64,000 nt of DNA from Anthopleura xanthogrammica (lineage: Eukaryota; Cnidaria; Anthozoa; Actiniaria; Actiniidae): NCBI GenBank assembly GCA_964019055.1, contig OZ025219.1, positions 6,578,888 to 6,642,887 on the forward strand, in the 5' to 3' direction. Below the pieces are notes generated by a model. It had not been told where the DNA came from. It saw nothing but the letters and a program-made list of their open reading frames with translations, and ran no database searches. This document shows positions 34,822-48,167 of the stretch, in pieces (position 1 is the stretch's first letter; every line of letters starts with the position of its first letter). A program made the position numbers and the translations under genes.

Positions 34822-35192
34822 TTTAAAAGCGTTACCATGAACTGTTCACGTTTATTTTGCCGCCATTTTGAATGTTGTGGAGCCTGGAACAAAGCCTGGT
34901 GGAATCGGCTGGATTTCGGTAATACTTCGAGATTATTTCGGGCATTCAGGGTACTTCTTTTCGGGCACTTTCAACCCATTATTTACACAGTGTACTTAAA
35001 ATATTACGTTGCTATTAAATTATTAGTGTCTTCATAATTCTTTGCTATAGAATTCCATCTTTTTGTTTACGATTTCCGGGAGGAAAAAATTATTTTTAGC
35101 GATTCGAATTTCGGATAAACTTCGGGAACAAATCGTAAAAAGCTCGGCTCGATTGGAAAGTCAGGAGATCATCAAGGAGCCAAAAGCAAAAG
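34822..35192. promoter_or_regulatory. Shared head-to-head promoter of SLC9B copy B and CISD2
   Basis: 371 bp between divergent start codons. The arrangement copies that of SLC9B copy A and ZNHIT2. No TATA box stands out. Confidence 0.6.
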
Positions 35193-36151
35193 ATGGATGC
35201 CATATCTCGTTTTATCAAAGTACAAATTCCAGGCTACCTCCGTGGTCTTCCTATTCCCGGTTCAGTTGATGGATTAGTACAGCTATCTGGCAAGGAATGG
35301 GTACAGTTAGTACCAGTTGTGGTGACTGCTTCAGTTGTTGTCTATCTAGTCGTCAATGCCTTCTCTTCAAAAAAGAAAGACATAGTCAACCCTGCCATCG
35401 AGAAGGACAAGGAAAAGGTTGCCAATGTTGTAGATATTGAAGATTTGGGTGACAAAGGTGTATTTTGCAGATGCTGGAGATCGAAGAAGGTAAGTTGTAC
35501 AAATAGGTCGCATAAATTATGTTATTTACAATAAGCTTATAGTACCTTAAGTAGTACTTGATTGTCTTTCAATATAAGCTAACCCTTATGTAACAGCTAA
35601 GTTTAATTAAGCTTACCTCTAATACAGGAAATAAGCTTAAAAAGTTTGAGCTTGAAGGTTTTGTTTTCTTTTTTTTTTCCCGTACAACATGACCTTACCA
35701 ACATATAGCGGCTGTGACGTCATGTGCAAACAAAGAGTTTGGCTACTGAGTTAAATTATTGCACCAAATTCAAAGGGGGGTCAACAAGAGCCACTTCCTG
35801 GGTCTAGAGAGTGTGTCTATTTTTTACTGTGGGGTGGGGACTACCTGTGGAATTCAACTGTTTTAGCATGCATTGGATCATACTGTTTTGAGTCAGCGCG
35901 CGGCTTTGACATATAATAAATAAGAGCAATTTTCAAAATTTGGCTTCTGTTTTAAACGACCAAATATGTGAGTGCTGAACTCTTGGCCAGGATCTTGCAA
36001 CAATATTGGTCTTTAGTGTGTCATGATATTAATAACGAACTTCATATTTCTTTTCCAGTTCCCGTACTGCGATGGTTCCCATAATGCCCACAACAAGGAG
36101 ACTGGTGACAATGTTGGCCCACTGATTGTTAATTGCAAGAAGGCTTCATAA
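35193..36151 (+). CDS. CISD2: CISD2-like CDGSH iron-sulfur protein (NAF-1/Miner1 type)
   Basis: Two exons, 35193-35489 and 36059-36151, phase 0, encode 129 residues (human CISD2: 135). The N-terminal part has a conserved amphipathic stretch ([11 protein letters not shown]), then one membrane anchor (about residues 37-60), placing the C-terminal domain in the cytosol on ER or outer mitochondrial membrane. The [2Fe-2S] ligands are complete: Cys and Cys in FCRCW, Cys and His in FPYCDGSH. The CDGSH exon ends KKAS. The N-terminal half matches CISD2 rather than CISD1. Family members handle labile Fe-S clusters and affect calcium homeostasis, autophagy and lifespan in mammals. The next-door SLC9B gene is also its neighbour in mammals, as I recall. 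Confidence 0.95.
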
Positions 36152-36205
36152 AACTGTATCCTACTAACGTGTATCCCAGCTAGCATGTGTTTGCATGTCC
36201 AAATT

Positions 36206-36211
36206 AATAAA
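36206..36211 (+). terminator. Poly(A) signal of CISD2
   Basis: AATAAA 55 bp after the stop codon. Confidence 0.65.
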
Positions 36212-38354
36212 AAATAATCTACAGAATAATGTAAAGCACTGATAAAATATTTTTTGTAAATTTTTGCACTTACCTATTAAAGTAGAGTGAATCTTCTTGG
36301 ATATTTCTTGGATATTTCTATGAATACCAAAGGCTCAACTTATGAGGGACTGCCTGAGGCTGGCTAAGGGACTTTTACTTTTAGAATTGATTGATTATTT
36401 TCTCTTTCATAGATCACTTGCAGCAATTTGGATGACAAAACAATAGGTTCCAATAGACCATTTTCGAGATGCGTGAGTGCTTTCAAAAATATAGCAGGTG
36501 CAGACATGAAAAAGAGGCATTTTCGGGCAAGATCACACACGTTACTGACTCTGCCCAAAAAAGGCCTCGAGATCATGTATGCGCCTGCGATAACTTGAAA
36601 GTGCTCGCACATCTTGAAAATGGTCTATTCTCAGGAGGTTGAAATTCTTTTGTTTTGTCCTCCAAATTGAGCAACTTTGATAATGTGAATGGGGTCAATG
36701 CTGATGATGAAATTTAGCACATATTTTGATTACAAAATACAGTACAGCAAATGTATAAAACAAGAATATAATGATCCCATTGAAATATCATAGAAAAACT
36801 GGAATCAAGTTTCATGTGCTTTTGATTATATTTCTTGGGCTCCCTGTGTAGAGGATTGTTAAAAAAAAATTATCCTAGTAGTTATGAAGACCTATGTTAT
36901 AAAAGTATATGTGTTATTTGAAAGCTTTGTCTTAAAAAAATTTTAATGGGTTATCTTGAGTAACCTACTAATATCAAGACTACAACTATTTTTAAAAAGG
37001 TTTGTGAAGGATTTGTTGCTTGTTGCATACCAAGCCCAAAAGGTAGTATGAGTGATGTAAATTCAAGCAACAAAAGGTCATAATAATTTGGAATTTTCCC
37101 AGACTTTTTTGAAATAGCTTTATTATACATTTTAATTGCTATCTCCCTTGGGATTCACTAACAACATTAAGCCAATCCTTGATAACATCTGAACTTGACA
37201 TCATGATAAAGGTATTTGTAGGTTTTCCTGCAGTGAAATACATGTGTCATGCATGGAGTTGAAGTTTATTCAAGATCATAAAAAGAAATTGAAAATATCC
37301 AATTGTTTCTTGGGCTTCCTGTGCCCCACATACATTTACCTCCACAAATGATTGTATTCCATAAAACAATGCCACGCCTCCTAAAACGATGTTGCAAAAA
37401 ATGAATTCATAGGCTCTGATTGGCTCTGATATTATTGGCTACAAGTTTTACAAGTTTATGTGCAACGCTCTCTTGAATTAAAAACTTCACTTCACTGTAA
37501 TGTAAAATTGATAAAAGATGTTAAAAAATATATATATATATATATATGAGTAAAATAAAATCAATCAATCACTAGGAATTGGCTTTATTTCCAAGACTGA
37601 TTATGTAAAACAGTTATAAAATGTCTAATACTAAGACCTTTCCCAAATTCCTTTAAGTGGCCTCCAAGTCGAGGTTAGACTTGATCAAATACAGTAAATG
37701 TATAGATCACTTTCATAACTAGGGGAAATGATTTTTTCAAGTAAACAAATATTTCTATGTTTTAGCACTGTCATATCAAAGAACCTCCTGAAATAGGCAT
37801 GTTTGGAAGGTTTTGATGCTCTGGCTAAAATTGCAATGAAGTTATGCTCAATGAAAAATGTAGAGATTTGTATGTAATTTTCTGTTGAGGCCTTTGTTGC
37901 CTCGTTTTGGTGTTTTTCTGATTTTTCAAATTCTTCTAGCTTCTTGCAAATTTAATCGTTTTTTCTCAAACTTTCACAAGTTATTGATATACAGAATGCC
38001 TATCCTATGATAGCTTTCTTTTTCTTAAAACATCAATTTTAAATATTATGATGATTAGTGGCGGCCATTTATGAAAGTCGTCTATGAACACATCAAGTCC
38101 AACCTCGACTTGGAGCTATTGGTTTGTGGTCCTCAAGCGAATCCAGGAACGATCCATCCCTCAGTGCTGAGTTCCTTCTTACATTTACGTGGTTATGAAA
38201 TGAAATGTTTTGTCTTCTACAGTTACAACTTTACACAAAGTCAAAGATAGTGCGCATAAGAAAGGCTGTTCTTTAAGCTCCTGTTTATTTTCTAGTTTAT
38301 GATGCCCAATAGGGTTATGAAGAAGCTAAACTAAGGGTAAAAATATAGACTTGA
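36212..38354. other. Gap between convergent CISD2 and peptidase gene B
   Basis: No exon recognised. Holds an arm of the TCCAAATTGAGC repeat family (36632-36672), a fold-back around 36460-36630 (the GACCATTTTCGAGATGCG arm is inverted at the other end), and a TA dinucleotide run near 37531-37547. Confidence 0.55.
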
Positions 38355-41300
38355 CTAGTACATCCATCCAATAGCCTTGGAAGCTGCTCGAATGCTGTAG
38401 ATTATGATCGAGATCTGGCGTTTAACCTCCTGCCAGTTGCCTGTCTTGTCAATGTCGAACAGCACATCACCAACTCCAGGGAATGTCGAAGAGCCATACT
38501 GATTGTGTAAGGAAGGAGCGAAAATCACGTGACGGACATCAGAACGGCCGGGTAAACCATAAGGCCAAATGAATGTCCGCTCGAGTAACATCACTTGATC
38601 GTTCAGAGCTCTTATCTTTGCAAAGTCCTTGGCCGTCTTCATTTCTTTTACTTTGGATTCAAAGTCATCTGCCGCTTTTTTGAAGGTATCAATTGCCTTT
38701 TCCAGATAGTCTAAAGTGATGTTATGTGACTGAAGCCGAGCCCCTTCCTTCTTTTTCAGATTCTGGAATCCAGATGAAAGTGCTGCTGAATAGGGGGCCA
38801 AAGTGAATGGAAAGAGGGGAGCATCCGAGGCAGCAACTAAGGTACGTGCAGCTATTTGCGATACGGTCAAGTGAGACTTAAAGTAAGGATCGTTGAATGT
38901 TTTCTGCCAATAGAAAGTGTCATGCACCGAGTGGTAAACAGGGTAGCCAGAGACGTTCATCGATTTAAAACTATAGCGCACATCTATAGATGGGACTCCA
39001 AGGAAATGCGCAAAATGGGAAAAGTCAGATCCGGAACCAAGTGGTGCAAAACGTGGCTTTCCGCCTTTTCCAGGAAATCCCTTCTTCCACGTCTCGTAGA
39101 GGGATACGCCCTGGTTTTGGTTAGTCGCTTTCTTCGTCTGGTCCATGATTAAGCCTCTCAGTAACGCACTCCCACTGGAAGTGAAGGAGTAATTGCCAGA
39201 TACTGCAGAGTCAAGATTGATGTAAGCAACTGCTCTGTCTCCCAGCCATTTTTGATTCTCCTCTGTCCATTCCCAAGATCCTATGAGCCCGTATTCTTCA
39301 ACCCCCCAACTGCAAAACATGATAGTTCTCCTTGGTCGCCAACCTGTTTTCATCAGCTCACCTACACCACGTGATAATTCCATCATAACTGCTGATCCAC
39401 TCGATGGATCGACTCCACCAAAAACCCATGCATCACGATGGTTGCCTAGCAACACCACACGGTCTGGTTCTTCTTTGCCATTAATGGTACCAATTACGTT
39501 ATACGCTGGACGAACGAGAAATTCATTGTTGACTATCAGTCTCAGTGTTAGATTAGCGTCTTTAAAGCCTGGACCGAGTCTGTAGGTAATGGCCAGGCCT
39601 CCACGCCATGCTACTGGAGCCTCGGGTCCTGAAATAATTATGAAATTCAAATCAAATCCAATTTCGATACTAGATGTTATTCTACGAGGAGGGACGGTTA
39701 GGTGCATGGGGCTTTAGTCCGTCTAACACTTTTTTGGGTGCCTCGTGAGACGATACTAAAACAGCCTCCTCCGCACTCGCCTCTCTGCTTTATCTCGTCT
39801 GTTACTTTGGCGGGCTTCCTGTGGTGCTAAATCATGTGACTTAATGGTGAATGTCACTTTAATCCTACTTGCCACAAACAGTCAACTCTCGCCTTGCGGA
39901 CACCCCGGATATGGAGGACATCTTGTTATTACGGACAGGAGCAATATCCCCGGAAAAACTGACAAAGAAATGACCTTAAGGTATCAGGATATGATTAGGA
40001 CCCCTATACGCGCTACCTCACATTTCGCACGGGCTTTACAATATTTTGCCATAAAAGTATACATTTTCTGAAAGCTAAATAAATGTAGTTTTCGAATATC
40101 TATTTATAATTGTCTGTTTTGGAACACAAAAAACAAATTTGTGTTCAAAGTGGCATTCTACCTCACTTCATTCGACGACTTCCCGCAGGGTCCGAATTTC
40201 CGCTATGTCGATCAAAATTACATTAGCATACTCTGTGGATAATGAGCTTCAAAACGGTGTCTCAGATTTTTGATATCTTTTATAGATCGCGCGCAATGAC
40301 GCATTAAATCCGGAAGTTTGAAATGTCGGTGGTTATGATTGCAAAATAGACAATATATTTTGAATGAAAAAAATTTTCAAAAATCTGAGACACAGTTTTT
40401 TAGATCGTATTGTTGTTTATCATAATCCAAAGTTTCAGTTCGATCCAATGTAATCCGAAAGAGCTACAATGTTTTTAAAACGATATTTTGGTAACACAAA
40501 AACTGCGGAGAAAGCCAATAACTTTTTTTGTGTCGCGAAACAGAAAATTCAATATTGATTTTTAAAAACAACGTTTATTTAGCTTTCAGAAAATGTATAC
40601 TTTTATATAATAATATTGAAAAGGCAGCGCGAAATTATGGTCGCGAGTAAAGTAATCTCGAAGGCCTCAAACGTATCCTGATACCTTAACTTTTGCTATT
40701 GCGGACGCTTCCTATAGACGGCCCTTTCAGCACGTCGGAATGCAGCTCAATTTGGAGATCAAAACAATAGATTTCCAGTTCTCAGGAGATTGAAATTCTT
40801 CTGTTCTGTCCTCCAAATTGAGCTGCTTTGACGTCACGTGCAATGGCTGGGTCTACTGAGGACCCCAGGTAATGGTCCCTAGGGGTTTCCGCTGTAAGGA
40901 GAGTAGACTGCGTTGCTAGGTTACTCCTAGACTCCTCGGCCAAGCTACCAACCGAATCACTTCATTTTCATCATTATTGCTTAGCTGGACAAAGCCAATA
41001 GGGCTGCGTGGCTATTCTAAAAATAGCCCGCTTAATAGATGCATGACTCAGACAAGTGTGATATTATACTGAAAAGAAAACGGAGAAACACATTTTGTTT
41101 ATTTATCTTTTATTACAAACCATTGCTTTTCGAAAAAAATTGTCATTAAAAACCAAACGGCAGAAATCGGACTCAAGGAGATGAGAAATTAGGTTTGTTT
41201 GTCTGAGTTTGACGTCACTGCCACGCAGCCCTATTAAGGGCGTTCGTGGGCAAAAGCGTTTCCCATGTTTTTTTCTTCAAACTTCGCATGGTGAAATAAG

Positions 41301-44300
41301 ACCATCATAGAAGTTCCATGAGCAAATAAAAAATGGGGGTCACCGTTCTCGTTTAGGAGTTAAATGATATGGGGGTCACTGTTGTTGTTTTCGAAATATA
41401 GTCGATCAAAAACGTTTTCGCAACGAACGTGACCGAGTCTTGAAAAACTTAGGACACGTGCGCTGTCACGCTATACCCGCAGAACAGATGCGCATAAACA
41501 ATACGCGCGAGCGTCCTTAAAGCTATTTGTGAAATGTATGTGTGCAATTAGCCCTGCCTATTCGAAACAAAAAAGCCAACAACAACAACAACAACTTCGT
41601 TTGTGTGTCTAGGAGGAAGAGCCAGTTTAATTACCTTTCATTCTGCTGAGTAGCTTGATCACATCGCCATATCCCATTGGTTGAGCAGGAATACCTGGGA
41701 TTCCCTTGACTTTATTCATTGGGATTCTGTATATTCCTTCCCTGGATGGCAGATCTGGTGTCAAGGGGTCACCGTTCACGGTCATTATGCTACCTCTCTG
41801 GGACCCAGTCTCCGGCAACCACCATGATTTAGGGAATGTATCATCGACGCCTGCGGGCGCATAGTTAGCGGGGTCGGAGAAAAGAATGGCACCCTTTGCA
41901 CCGAAGGTTTCAGCGTTAGCAACCTGTTGGAGCAAAGTCAAACAAGGAAGATCGTTATAGCTTCAAAACCTTACTATAGACATCTTTTGAGCTCGATTAA
42001 CAAGATGCATCTTGGTCTAGCTTGGGTTCAAACAGCACCACATAAAACATGCATGATGAACAAAAGGTGTTAATACCCAAGATAGACGATGCACCGATCG
42101 CCTGGGGAGTGGGTGGGGAGGGGGGGGGGGGGGGGGGTTTCGGTATCGGACGATTTTTTATAGCATTATTTGTATGAGAGCCAAACCAGAATGCAAGCCG
42201 TTCAGTTCAGTATCGAGCTTGCTATGAAAGGCCAGCTCTCACCTTATTACCACGGTATATTTTTCCATAACGCATTATTGCAATCCTTCCTGAGCAGTTC
42301 TGTCCCAAAGCCTTGAGTTGAACAAAATCCTCGACTCTTCCATAATTAACGTACACCAGGTCACCGCTGACGTCACCAGGAGGCGAATAAGCAAGAAAGG
42401 GTGGAGCTACTGAAGGATCCTTTTCGCTTGCTTCTTTGGTCTAAAGCATACAGAAAATCAAAGCTAAATTTTCAATCACTAGAGATGGCGTAACGAGCGG
42501 CTAATCTCTCGCCACTATGTTCCTTTTTCTGAGTTTGATGAATATAGGATGCGTTTTGGTCTAGCTTTGGTGCAAGCAACACCATATAAAGCAAATAATG
42601 AACAAAGCGCGTCTGCAACGAAGCTAGAGCACAATGCAACACATCACGTTTGCCTTGAGATCGATTTCTTAAATAATCGAGAGTTGGTGATTCGAATGCA
42701 CACGGGCTATTCCCAAACTAGGTGCATGTCATCATATGTATATGAGCACCATATAAATTCTGCAGCTGTTCGTTGAATAACCCACGTACTTGGAGGGTAT
42801 TCAATTTTGAATTGCAAGGCATTACATTTGGCCTCCAAGGGACAGGGCAAAACAAAGATGGCGGGTAGTATATAGAGTTTCATTCATTCATTTTTTTTTT
42901 TCATGTCCATATTTTTATTTCATCTCTTGTCAAGCTGTCTTCTGGTTAATCATTTATCTTAATGGACGCCATTACTGTAACAAAGGTCACGTATATCCCC
43001 TCAGCAAGATGGCCACCAAATCGTCAAAGAAAGTCCAATACATTGAAGAGCCATTCTATGAGAGCCCATTGGTATACTTTCGTGGATGAATTCACTGTTA
43101 CAATGACTCTGATGTTATAGATAAGTATTGATGATTATTAATTGACTACAGCACCAGAACCCTATCCACCTACCTTCTCAGGCCCCTCTATATTAACCAC
43201 AACATCATTGTTCGTGGTGTTGATCACTTTGACAGCATTTGGCTTATCCTTACGAGGCATTGACAATAGCACATCATAACGAACCATGTCCACCTTGTCA
43301 AACTTGTAAGAGACCCATAAGTCCCGGGTGTCGTTTGCCAGTTTGTCATTTTGCTTTGTACCTCCCATATGAGGATGTTTGGTGAACTTCCTGTTGCAGA
43401 AATTAAAGAAAGAATCGATCGTTGTTAGCGACGCTTATTCAATATAATAAGCCATTTGCATCAATCGATCACGTGACATTTCCCCCCCCCCCCCCCCCCA
43501 TAGCAACGCCATGCTGGATTGCCAGCTAAACCAGACATTCCTTGACAACACGAATGTTTACTTGTGCTTAGCGTGACTAGGTCAAGTTTTAAGTCTTCTT
43601 TTGTCTTTCTAAGAGCTTTTTATTGAGAAAAAACAATGGGAGAATTAAAAAGTTGTTTTATATTTAAAGTCCGGATAATTTCGAAGTCGAAAAAAGCTCC
43701 AATCTAAAGATTACGGGCAAAAACATGTCAGTTAAAATAACAGGCGTTTCTCTTCTTGAACAGAGAGGATATATAATGTTGAGATATTAAGCAGTTATTG
43801 CGGGACGAGGTTGAGCAAAATATCGTGATCAGTTTTTAATTGCGAACAAGCAATTATTTCCGATGCCGAAGGTATGTTTGCTAAAATAATTGCTTGCGAG
43901 ACACTAACAAATCACGATATGTTGTGATAACCGAGTTCAATAATTGTTTTTTCATTCAAATTATTTTTTTGTGTGTTCGGGCTGTTTTTGTTTTCTATCC
44001 CACATGCCAAGTCCTTTTCTGACAGGTCGGAGAAGCGAGCCATGTTGACAAATGAAACGTTACTGCGCATAAGCAGACCATTATTTGCAGCAAAACCACT
44101 TTACACCATAATGCGCATGAGCAGACCATTATTTGTAGGCAGTTATATTTGCAGTTCTCTTGGCCATTCAAAACGACGAAAAAAATATTTCAATGATAAT
44201 CAGTGTTGCTTGCAGTCATTGAAGCCATTATATACTTCGATTACACAGACGAGCCAAGCTGACTGTTATCCCTGTTTAGATGCATACCCATAATTCCTTG

Positions 44301-45791
44301 AAGTGGCCTATGTGGAATCAAGGGTGGTGTAGTGGTAGTGATTGTGCCTCTCAGTTCAATTCTAGGGTCTCGGGTTCGATCCCTAGACATATCATCGCAT
44401 GTAACTAGAAATTGTTAGGTCTCCTCCTTGATTCGAATACACTAAATTGTAATTCGATCTTTGAATTACCGGTGCCCTGACTTCGCATGAACAGCCCAAA
44501 GGTTGTTTCAGGCGGTAGCAATAAAATTTTAAAGGTTTTAACAGTGACAAATTCAGGGGGATATAGTTTATGGTTTTGTTTTTGTTTTTTTAACTTTGTT
44601 TAGACACGCTAGCCTCGTCAACTAAAGCTGATTTCCACAAGGGACGTGTGGATAAAAATTACATTATAAAAGTTAATGATTGTGATTGCTACGCCAAACC
44701 GCTGTTTTCGTTAACCCAGAGGAGCAAGAGTAGCACAGTTTGTTAGTGCATACGTAGCCTTCGGTCTTGTGTAGAGTGCAAACAGTATATCCGTGAAACA
44801 TTAGCTATTACTAAATAGTACAATTTGTACAAATTATATTGTTTTCTATTGTTTAATTAGCACTTTTTTGTACTATTTAGTCATTTGTATTTCACGGATA
44901 TACTGTTTGCACTCTACTGTGTTTAGCTTTAATTAATTATAATTAGCTTTAATTAACTATTACGAGCTACCGACGTGAGATAAGGACGCTTTACCTTTAC
45001 CTTTACCTTTACTATACTCTCATCATGGTCTTCATTTGCTTGCATTTCTGCATGCCTTTATTATATAATACGTTTCCTTCATTGCAGTTTAACACTAGAA
45101 GGCTATGGACATTTTTATCATCGAAATCAGTGCGCTCATCGCCTCTCAAGAGTCACTTTTCTGCTTTGCTTTCTGCATAATATATTCAGGGTTTGGCTTT
45201 TTTGCAATTCAAATATTACAACATCCGTTTTGATTTAAAATTCAAATATTTTCATTACTAGGGACCACCTCATTTGGCTTATGAAAACTGAGAAAAATAC
45301 ATATTACGCAGAAATCACCGATTAAAAAATATATATGAAAAAAATAGAAATGATTGATAAATCTTTTCGTCACCTCAGTTTAGCTTCCAGGTTTGCGTGT
45401 CGTGAGACAGATCGACTAGATCGCTTTATGTAGTCATTAAACCATAACAAAATATCAATAGCATCTCTATATTTTTGCTAATTTGTTTGACTAAAATATT
45501 ATTGATTCATATCAAACTAAGTTTAACTTACTTGGAAAATTCCTCGATGTTTTTGGCTTGTAGGGATTCTGCAAGTCTTGTGGCGTACTCATTATAATCT
45601 GCAGCTGTCTGAGACGAGCTTTTAGCTCGGTCGTGTGAAATAGAACCTTTCATAACGAAGTATCCTATTACAAACCCAATGAAGAAAACCACTACCACCA
45701 AAAGAATCTTCAATGCAAGTATTGCTCTGGTTTTACATACTGGTCCGGGAGACTTGTGGTCTTCCGTGAGTTCATACCTCGTGTCTGCCAT
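38355..45791 (-). CDS. Glutamate carboxypeptidase II / NAALADase-like membrane peptidase, gene B
   Basis: Second M28B membrane peptidase, paralogous to gene A. Exons in transcript order: 45532-45791, 43174-43390, 42243-42440, 41635-41923 and 38355-39628, totalling 2238 nt and 745 residues. I chose the Met at 45791 (AAAATGGCAG, good context); an in-frame Met six codons upstream (45809) is possible. A short cytoplasmic tail and one anchor segment (about residues 25-46, ending IGYFVM) are followed by the PA-like domain and the peptidase core. Metal and catalytic residues are all present: His in GNHRDAW, Asp in GVDPSSGS, the Glu pair in VEEYGLIGS, Asp in NLDSAVSG and His in VYHSVHDT. Introns match gene A except that the last one is missing, so the final two exons are fused. 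Likely active ectopeptidase; substrate unknown. Confidence 0.92.
39976..40689. mobile_element. TTAA-flanked, piggyBac-like non-autonomous element
   Basis: Both ends sit on TTAA. The termini GGTATCAGGATA and TATCCTGATACC are perfect inverses, and subterminal inverted repeats (TATACATTTTCTGAAAGCTA) lie about 75 bp inside. No transposase frame, about 710 bp. In intron 4 of gene B. Confidence 0.85.
40712..40858. mobile_element. Full copy of the TCCAAATTGAGCTGC MITE
   Basis: Left arm GCACGTCGGAATGCAGCTCA, centre CCAGTTCTCAGGAGATTGAA, right arm CCTCCAAATTGAGCTGC then GACGTCACGTGCAA. It lies 23 bp beyond the TTAA element. Confidence 0.75.
40995..41237. mobile_element. About 240-bp TIR element
   Basis: AATAGGGCTGCGTGGC (about 40998) and its inverse GCCACGCAGCCCTATT (about 41220) frame an AT-rich middle. 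Confidence 0.7.
42120..42137. repeat. G homopolymer in intron 3 of gene B
   Basis: Long G run, broken once by A. A C run of similar length occurs at about 43484-43499. Both are likely weak points for sequencing accuracy. Confidence 0.85.
44322..44535 (+). mobile_element. tRNA-derived SINE in intron 1 of gene B
   Basis: A-box region GGTGTAGTGGTAGTGATTGT and B box GGGTTCGATCC (44372-44382), then a body ending GTTTCAGGCGGTAGCAATAA and AAATTTT. Closest to the head at 56591-56654. Confidence 0.78.
44771..44917. mobile_element. 147-bp palindromic MITE
   Basis: GTAGAGTGCAAACAGTATAT at the left is inverted at the right (ATATACTGTTTGCACTCTAC). The inner ACTAAATAGTAC arms are also inverted. Confidence 0.82.
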
Positions 45792-48167
45792 TTTGCTTTT
45801 AATTAACAAGTAAGTTAATCATTCAAGACCCCAGCGATGACTGTTAATGTTTGCCTTTCAATGTTTGCACTGTTGTCCAAACACAGTCTCACTGCAGTGA
45901 CCAAATGACGGGAGAGTTTGCTAAAACGTTAAAAAATTGACCAAATCACAGAGACTGTTGAGAATAAACTGATTAGGACTCTTGCTCGACATATATTGGC
46001 GTTATTTACGAAGTGTGTAATTATGCACTTCAATATCAAAGGATAGTTAGTCAACCGAAAACGAGACTATATTAGTCTGTGAGCACTCGTAACTCGAAAT
46101 TTGATTTGACCAATGACAGACTGACAAAACACAGAGGTTAAAAATCACGATAACATTGGCCACAGAGTGAGACAGCCACGTTTTATGGCAACATTTAAGA
46201 TAACCTTTTCCTAAAATATTTTTCACTGAAGAAATGCCACCATCAGTGCATGTATAACAAGCTTCATTAGTTTTACAAGACACTGAAGCTGGCCTTTATG
46301 TTTTTCTTAGTTCTTCCTCGTACAGTACCAGTCCCTCCTTCCTCCCTCCCATCCTCAGGAATATCCGGCGCACGCCCGGCAAAAACAAGTTCCGAAGCGG
46401 CGATCAAGAATAATACCCAGCTGGGTAAACAGACCTTTATATTTTCTAATCATGGTGATTAAAAATAGCAGCTGAATATTTGATTTTTTTTTAGCGCAAG
46501 ACGTTTAAGCATGGAAGCAATTTTGCATGCAGTCAATACTTATTTCAATAAAGTTAGTCACCTAAGAGGCTACAAACCTTAGACCGGCAATGTCTATTAT
46601 TATGGGTAGATATATTTTACATATTTCAACTACTTGATAACGATTGATGGGCTACTTGAAATATTTTATCAGTTGCAGTTTCACCTCCTGTGAGCATACT
46701 CATGCTGCAGTGTGTATCAAAATATTTACTTTTGTGATATGAAATGTTTCCCATGATCCTGAATGAACTCAGCCTTCTAGATTTTTGGTGATATTCTATA
46801 GACATCATGTACCCTCGAAACCTTTGCGTTAACCGACAATATCATGGCAACTTTATAGAGCAACATTCCATGTAATGTTTCCACTATAATGCCATATATG
46901 CATTTTTAGGCAAATTCACAATTTTGTTCCTAAAATAATGCACCCTTCTCAAAATTATCTTAGAAGCGAGGCTAACACGAAACACAAAAGAAATCACACT
47001 TCGATGGAATTTGTGGCATTTCTTCCAGCTGAGTTGATCGCCTTCCCTGAAAGGAATTATGGGTCACTATTTTTGGTTAGCATTTTTCGAGTATTTTCCG
47101 AGTATACACTATGTAGTATGTAGAATTTTCTTGTGGATTGGGAATAAAGAAGAAGAAATGTATTTAGTTGAAAGTAGTAGTTGTGTCTTGCCAGGAGATT
47201 GCGGGGTGAGAGAGCACATCTCCTTGCACTGTGATGGTTCTTTGGAAGTCCAATTTTGGCTCCGCGCGCGGCCTGAAATATTTTATCATGGGATTCCTGA
47301 TTCAGTTCGGACCGTGCGCGCGGTTCGGGGTGTCTGCGCGCGGGGCTGGAGGTGGATTTTCGGGTAATTATCATGAGGATAGATTTATGTATCGGATATG
47401 CTCTCTTACTTCATACTCTCTTGGTTTTACTTATTAACTTATTTTATCTATATAGCATTTTTTATATTTTATATTGCTTATTTTTGAATTTGTAGTTATA
47501 TTGTTTTTTTTATAGTTGGTGTGACGTCACCTGACTTTACCAACTATATAAATGAAGATGTAGATGTAGAAAGAAACCATGAATAACAGAATGAAGGTGG
47601 CTGAGGGGATGACAGCTTTGCGCGCCAGTACAAGGGACCGATGGGACCGATGGGAATACACATCCTTTTAAAACAGTCATCCTAGAGCGGGAAGGCTGGG
47701 AAATGGGACGCAGCCAACAAGCAATCAACTGACGAAATGTGAACTCCAACACTAGACTTGTTTTTAAATCTCATAAGAACCAAAAATCAAATAAATCGAA
47801 ATCAAATCCCATCAGGGAACATTTATAACATTACCACAATTTATTAGTTTATTGAAAACAAATGCCCAAAAAAAAACATGAACACGTAGGATTCATGACA
47901 CTGCACAGCGTGCAACAACATTTTAACGAATTCAACAGCCCACTTTTGATATTCTGTTTGAGTGACCCAGCATAAGACAATTCAAGACGAGCCTCCGGGG
48001 AAACCATGGAGTAATCCTAATATCGCCTTGAATTATTTTGTGCGTGATCACTCAACCAGAATACCGAAAGTGTGCTATTCATAATACTCTAAATAGTGCA
48101 AACGCTAAGCATTTTTTTTTTTTTAATTGAACTTCGAGCGAGGTCGTAATTCAGTCGGTGAACTTTT
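45792..48167. other. Intergenic gap before the satellite array
   Basis: No supported exon. Around 46.93-47.12 kb is a repeat shared with 7.17-7.25 and 33.15-33.25 kb (CAGCTGAGTTGATCGCCTTC). Around 47.94-48.08 kb is a fold-back whose arm (GATATTCTGTT, GAGTGACC) also occurs at about 6770. A local GC-rich patch with GCGCGCGG lies at 47260-47345. Confidence 0.55.

Noticed and set aside
6492..45791. Block duplication of a peptidase-SLC9B unit
   Set aside because: Order is peptidase A, SLC9B A, SLC9B B, peptidase B on one strand, which is not a simple tandem block, and the partners at each promoter differ; the two pairs more likely duplicated separately.
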